64,000 nt of DNA from Erwinia sp039023475 (GTDB taxonomy: Bacteria; Pseudomonadota; Gammaproteobacteria; Enterobacterales; Enterobacteriaceae). The DNA lies in the NCBI RefSeq assembly GCF_039023475.1, contig NZ_JBCHVB010000006.1, forward strand, positions 62,001 to 126,000, in the 5' to 3' direction. The position numbers were made by a program, and so were the translations under genes. The notes below the pieces were generated by a model, which saw nothing but the letters and a program-made list of their open reading frames with translations, had not been told where the DNA came from and did no database searches. Positions 60,066 through 64,000 of the stretch are shown piece by piece. The number at the start of each line of letters is the position of its first letter. The first letter of the stretch is position 1.

Positions 60066-61532
60066 TTACGATCCCATGCGGTAGTTCGGTGACTCTTTGG
60101 TGATGGTCACATCGTGCACGTGGCTCTCATTGATGCCGGCACCGCTGATGCGGACAAATTCCGCTTTGGTACGCAGGTCATCAATGGTCGGGCAGCCGGT
60201 CAGGCCCATACAGGAGCGCAGTCCCCCCATCTGCTGGTGCACGATCTCTTTCAGGCGGCCCTTATAGGCGACGCGGCCTTCGATCCCTTCCGGCACCAGT
60301 TTGTCGGCCGCGTTATCGGTCTGGAAGTAACGGTCAGATGAGCCTTTAGACATCGCACCCAGTGAACCCATGCCACGGTAGGATTTGAAAGAGCGGCCCT
60401 GATAGAGTTCGATTTCGCCCGGAGATTCTTCGGTACCGGCCAGCATTGAACCGACCATTACGCAGGAGGCGCCAGCCGCAATCGCTTTCGCGATGTCGCC
60501 GGAGAAACGAATGCCGCCGTCGGCAATAACAGGAATGCCGGTGCCTTCCAGCGCGGCCACCGCGTCAGAAACGGCGGTGATCTGTGGAACGCCAACGCCG
60601 GTGACGATACGCGTGGTACAGATGGAGCCTGGGCCGATACCCACTTTCACCGCGCTAACGCCCGCTTCTACCAGCGCCAGTGCGCCTGCGCCGGTCGCCA
60701 CGTTGCCGCCGACGATTTCAAGGTCCGGATATTTAGCACGGGTTTCGCGAATGCGTGTCAGCACGCCCTCGGAGTGGCCGTGAGAAGAGTCAATCAGCAG
60801 AACGTCAACGCCCGCCGCAACCAGTGCGTCAACGCGCTCTTCGTTGCCCGCACCGGCACCGACGGCAGCACCCACGCGCAGGCGGCCATGTGCATCCTTA
60901 CAGGCGTTAGGTTTACGTTCGGCTTTCTGGAAATCTTTCACGGTGATCATGCCAAGCAGGTGGAAGCTGTCATCCACCACCAGCGCTTTTTCCACGCGCT
61001 TTTCATGCATTTTTTGCAGAACGACTTCCCGTGCTTCGCCTTCGCGGACGGTGACCAGGCGCTCTTTCGGCGTCATCACCGCCGTCACCGGCAGGCTCAT
61101 ATCGGTCACAAAGCGCACGTCACGGCCGGTGATGATCCCCACCAGCTCGTTGTCGTCGTTCACTACCGGGTAGCCGGCAAAGCCGTTACGCTCGGTCAGC
61201 GCTTTGACGTCGCTCAGCGCCGTGGTCGGCAGAACGGTCTGTGGATCGGTGACCACGCCGCTTTCATGTTTTTTAACTCTGCGCACTTCTTCCGCCTGGC
61301 GCTCAACGGACATATTTTTATGGATAAAGCCAAGGCCGCCTTCCTGCGCCAGCGCAATAGCGAGGCCCGCTTCGGTCACGGTATCCATAGCGGCGGAGAG
61401 CATGGGGATGTTCAGACGGATGTTTTTGGTAAGCTGGGTGCTGAGGTCGGCCGTGTTGGGCAATACAGTCGAATGAGCGGGAACGAGCAGAACGTCGTCA
61501 AATGTCAGGGCTTCTTTAGCGATTCTTAGCAT
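60066..61532 (-). CDS. guaB: GuaB, IMP dehydrogenase
   Basis: The 488-aa enzyme oxidises IMP to XMP, the first guanine-specific step. It has a TIM barrel interrupted by two CBS domains (about 95-205). The catalytic cysteine is in GPGSICTTRIVTG near 305 and the flap carries GMGSLGAMSKGSSDRYFQ. It opens the guaBA operon and is divergent from xseA, as in E. coli. Confidence 0.97.
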   Translation of the reverse strand: MLRIAKEALTFDDVLLVPAHSTVLPNTADLSTQLTKNIRLNIPMLSAAMDTVTEAGLAIALAQEGGLGFIHKNMSVERQAEEVRRVKKHESGVVTDPQTVLPTTALSDVKALTERNGFAGYPVVNDDNELVGIITGRDVRFVTDMSLPVTAVMTPKERLVTVREGEAREVVLQKMHEKRVEKALVVDDSFHLLGMITVKDFQKAERKPNACKDAHGRLRVGAAVGAGAGNEERVDALVAAGVDVLLIDSSHGHSEGVLTRIRETRAKYPDLEIVGGNVATGAGALALVEAGVSAVKVGIGPGSICTTRIVTGVGVPQITAVSDAVAALEGTGIPVIADGGIRFSGDIAKAIAAGASCVMVGSMLAGTEESPGEIELYQGRSFKSYRGMGSLGAMSKGSSDRYFQTDNAADKLVPEGIEGRVAYKGRLKEIVHQQMGGLRSCMGLTGCPTIDDLRTKAEFVRISGAGINESHVHDVTITKESPNYRMGS

Positions 61533-61584
61533 GGCAATATCTCAACCTCAGGGTGAATGAGAACTTGTAAAATATTGCCGCGGC

Positions 61585-61610
61585 ATTATACAGGGCGTAA
61601 TCGATTGCCT
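61585..61610 (-). promoter_or_regulatory. guaB promoter with PurR-like operator
   Basis: On the minus strand a consensus TATAAT (61585-61590) lies 53 bp before guaB. An imperfect palindrome aggcaatcgattacgc (61595-61610) just upstream matches about 11 of 16 PurR positions and would fall between -35 and -10. PurR control of guaBA is known in E. coli. Confidence 0.55.
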
Positions 61611-61702
61611 CCAGCATTATTTATGAAAAACTCTTGATCCCCTGCATGAGGCATGTAGTATCGGATGATTAACCTCCTGATTTAAAGTTTGATCTTCATC
61701 AC

Positions 61703-63079
61703 ATGTCGCTACCGCCGTCCGCCAATATTTTTACCGTCAGCCGTCTCAATACCACAGTGCGTAAGCTGCTGGAGATGGAGATGGGTCAGGTCTGGCTGAG
61801 TGCCGAGATCTCAAACTTTTCCCAGCCCTCCTCCGGGCACTGGTACTTCACCCTGAAAGACGATGAGGCGCAGGTCCGTTGTGCGATGTTTCGCAACAGC
61901 AACCGGCGGGTCACCTTCCGGCCGCAAAACGGCCAGCAGATTCTGGTCAGGGCGACCATTACCCTGTACGAACCGCGCGGTGATTATCAGTTAATTGCCG
62001 AAAGCATGCAGCCCGCAGGTGAAGGCCTGTTGCAACAGCAGTTCGAGCAGCTCAAACAGAAGCTGGCGGCGGAAGGCTTGTTTGAACAGCAGCATAAACA
62101 GCCGCTGCCCGATCCCGCGCACCAGGTTGGCGTTATCACCTCCTCCACCGGCGCGGCATTGCATGATGTCCTGCGCGTGCTGCATCGCCGCGATCCCTCG
62201 CTGCCCGTCGTTATCTATCCCACGCCTGTTCAGGGTGCGGAGGCGCCAGCGAGCATCGTGCGGGCGATAGAAGTGGCCAACCGACGCGGTGAGTGTGATG
62301 TGCTGATTGTTGGACGCGGCGGTGGCTCCCTTGAAGATTTGTGGAGCTTTAACGATGAGCGCGTGGCGCGCGCCATTTACGCCAGCCGCATTCCCATCGT
62401 CAGCGCCGTGGGCCATGAGACGGATGTGACCATCGCCGATTTCGTCGCCGATCTTCGTGCGCCGACGCCTTCTGCCGCAGCGGAGCTGGTCAGCCGGAAT
62501 CAGATTGAGCTGCTGCGCCAGCTACAAAGCCAGCAGCAAAGGCTGGAAATGGCAATGGACTATTTTCTTGCGCAGAAAAACCGCCAGTTTTCCCGTCTGC
62601 ACCATCAGCTTCAGCAGCAGCACCCGCAGCTGCGTCTGGCACGCCAGCAGACCGCGCTGATGAGGCTACAGCGCCGCCTGGACGATGTGATGCAAATCCA
62701 CCTGCGCCAGGCGGACCGTCGCTTAGATCAGGTTACACAGCGCCTGAGCGCCTTCCAGCCGCAGAACCGCATTCATCGCCTCCAGCAGCAGTTCCAGCAG
62801 TGGCAGTATCGTCTTCAGCAGGCGGTGCAGCAGCAGCTTAACGGCGATAAGCAGCGTTTCGCCACGCTTGCTGCGCAGCTTGAAGGCGTCAGTCCGCTGG
62901 CGACGCTGGCGCGCGGTTTCAGCGTGACAACCTCCTCTGAGGGAGAGGTGATTAAGCAGACCCGCCAGCTACAGCCGGGCGATCTGCTGAAGACCCGGCT
63001 GGATGACGGCTGGGTGGAAAGCGAAGTCACCGCCATCACGCCACAAAAGAAACCCCGCAAAAGCAAAAAAGCCTCCTGA
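61703..63079 (+). CDS. xseA: XseA, exonuclease VII large subunit
   Basis: The 458-aa subunit degrades single-stranded DNA from both ends with XseB. It has an N-terminal OB fold (about 10-100, GHWYFTLKDDEAQVRC), a catalytic core (VGVITSSTGAA, GRGGGSLEDLWSFNDE, AVGHETDVTIADF) and a long Gln/Arg-rich coiled coil (about 270-395). The tail ends in a basic stretch. It is divergent from guaB. Confidence 0.96.
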   Translation: MSLPPSANIFTVSRLNTTVRKLLEMEMGQVWLSAEISNFSQPSSGHWYFTLKDDEAQVRCAMFRNSNRRVTFRPQNGQQILVRATITLYEPRGDYQLIAESMQPAGEGLLQQQFEQLKQKLAAEGLFEQQHKQPLPDPAHQVGVITSSTGAALHDVLRVLHRRDPSLPVVIYPTPVQGAEAPASIVRAIEVANRRGECDVLIVGRGGGSLEDLWSFNDERVARAIYASRIPIVSAVGHETDVTIADFVADLRAPTPSAAAELVSRNQIELLRQLQSQQQRLEMAMDYFLAQKNRQFSRLHHQLQQQHPQLRLARQQTALMRLQRRLDDVMQIHLRQADRRLDQVTQRLSAFQPQNRIHRLQQQFQQWQYRLQQAVQQQLNGDKQRFATLAAQLEGVSPLATLARGFSVTTSSEGEVIKQTRQLQPGDLLKTRLDDGWVESEVTAITPQKKPRKSKKAS

Positions 63080-63187
63080 CCTCAGAAGGCCACGCCAGAA
63101 AGTCCCGACTTGCGCGCGTGGTCACCGCACCTCTATTTCCTGGCGACTATACTTTTCAGACACACACTGTCGACCAAGGAGCCAGGT

Positions 63188-64000
63188 ATGCACTATGGCG
63201 TTATTCCTCCCTATATTCTGCGTAAAATCATCGATAACGGTTCAGATCGGCAACAGAGTTATGCACGTCATACCCTGATGCACGTTCAAACGCTGATGGC
63301 TGAAAACTTCCCCCGTCCCGACGGCGCGCAGACCAGTAAAGCTGGCACGGTTGAGCGGGAGATCTACGATGCGGAACAGACGCAGAATCTGCCCGGCAAG
63401 CTGGTGCGCAGCGAAGGTCAGCCGGGCAATGACGATCCCGCTACCGGCGAGGCCTATGATTATCTGGGCGTCACCTATGACTTCTTCTGGCAGGCCTACC
63501 AGCGCAACTCGCTGGATAATCAGGGGCTGACGCTGAAGGGCACTGTACATTACGGCAAGGATTATCAGAACGCCTTCTGGAACGGACAGCAAATGGTGTT
63601 CGGCGACGGTGACGGTGAAATTTTTAACCGCTTCACTATCGCGCTGGACATTATCGCCCACGAGCTGGCGCACGGCGTGACGGAAACCGAAGCGGGACTG
63701 ATCTATTTCGAACAGGCGGGCGCGCTGAACGAATCCCTCTCTGACGTCTTCGGCTCGCTGGTGAAACAGTTTCACCTCAAGCAGACGGCAGATCGGGCAG
63801 ACTGGATTATCGGTGAAGGACTGCTGGCGGAAGGCATTAACGGGAAAGGGTTACGCTCTATGTCTGCGCCGGGTACGGCCTATGACGATCCACTGCTGGG
63901 CAAAGACCCACAGCCTGCCGATATGCAGGGCTATATTCAGACCCGCGACGACAATGGCGGCGTCCACCTCAATTCCGGCATTCCTAACCGGGCATTTTAT
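63188..64000 (+). CDS. Protealysin-like M4 metalloprotease, 3' end beyond window
   Basis: The first 271 codons are present and the frame is still open at the window edge. The start has AAGGAG six bases upstream. It opens with the short protealysin-type propeptide (MHYGVIPPYILRKI) and has no Sec signal. Catalytic zinc motif HELAHGVTE lies near residue 158, with the third ligand in AGALNESLSDVFG (Glu near 178). Protealysins act on intracellular or host targets such as actin and often have an emfourin inhibitor gene next door; that would lie outside this window. Confidence 0.93.
   Translation, partial: MHYGVIPPYILRKIIDNGSDRQQSYARHTLMHVQTLMAENFPRPDGAQTSKAGTVEREIYDAEQTQNLPGKLVRSEGQPGNDDPATGEAYDYLGVTYDFFWQAYQRNSLDNQGLTLKGTVHYGKDYQNAFWNGQQMVFGDGDGEIFNRFTIALDIIAHELAHGVTETEAGLIYFEQAGALNESLSDVFGSLVKQFHLKQTADRADWIIGEGLLAEGINGKGLRSMSAPGTAYDDPLLGKDPQPADMQGYIQTRDDNGGVHLNSGIPNRAFY

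Noticed and set aside
63060..63092. Hairpin with T6 on the minus strand at the xseA end
   Set aside because: The T-run is the complement of Lys codons in xseA, the stem has a mismatch, and no minus-strand gene lies upstream of it.
1..64000. CRISPR arrays, rRNA, tRNA, insertion sequences, prophage genes
   Set aside because: I looked for regular repeats, cloverleaf-like genes and transposase or integrase frames on both strands and saw none.

Overview
This 64-kb window is a mostly housekeeping stretch of an enterobacterial chromosome. Gene order follows the E. coli K-12 block from yfeY to xseA (yfeYZ-ypeA-amiA-hemF, maeB-talA-tktB-ypfG-nudK, narQ-acrD-ypfM-yffB-dapE-ypfN-tmcA-ypfJ-purC-bamC-dapA-gcvR-bcp, perM-bepA-yfgD-hda-uraA-upp-purMN, ppk-ppx, yfgFG, guaBA-xseA). 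It lacks E. coli pieces (eut, aegA, hyf, yfgHI) and carries others. Protein divergence, high GC outside the gaps, a PstS-less phosphate transporter beside ppk, and a protealysin-like gene after xseA point to Erwiniaceae (Pantoea, Erwinia or Mixta-like). Genus is inference, not proven.

Layout. 1-6.5 kb: an AT-rich gap, the yfeYZ-ypeA cluster, amiA, hemF and maeB. 6.5-12.7 kb: a structured 0.6-kb leader, talA-tktB, ypfG, a 0.76-kb AT-rich gap and nudK. 12.8-20.4 kb: ansP, narQ, acrD, the 20-codon gene ypfM, and an unrecognised 64-aa protein. 20.5-32.1 kb: yffB-dapE-ypfN, tmcA-ypfJ, purC, bamC-dapA, gcvR-bcp, perM and a diguanylate cyclase. 32.2-39.4 kb: a decayed ORF, bepA-yfgD, hda, upp-uraA and purMN. 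39.4-50.6 kb: pstC-pstA-pstB without pstS, divergent ppk-ppx-tehB, and the c-di-GMP protein YfgF/PdeF. 50.9-54.5 kb: yfgG, mgtE, a DUF2254 protein and a small DUF1471 periplasmic protein. 54.6-58.3 kb: the most accessory part, with an ABM-like protein, a GNAT, vapB with a broken vapC, a broken SDR, a SnoaL-like protein and a divergent LysR regulator. 58.4-64 kb: guaBA, xseA and the first 271 codons of an M4 metalloprotease.

Functional themes. Purine synthesis is well represented (purC, purMN, guaBA), with PurR-like operators at all three sites. Phosphate and polyphosphate genes are clustered (pst, ppk, ppx). Envelope assembly and quality control appear (bamC, bepA, amiA, yfeY), as do lysine/peptidoglycan synthesis (dapA, dapE) and the non-oxidative pentose phosphate branch (talA, tktB).

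I see no CRISPR array, intact prophage, insertion sequence, rRNA or tRNA. I did not find a convincing new multi-gene system. The best leads are the PstS-less transporter beside ppk-ppx, the decaying 55.8-56.9 kb cluster, the YfgF EAL domain with an altered catalytic motif, the palindrome-controlled ypfM promoter, the orphan ORFs near 20.3 and 32.3 kb, and the structured talA leader.
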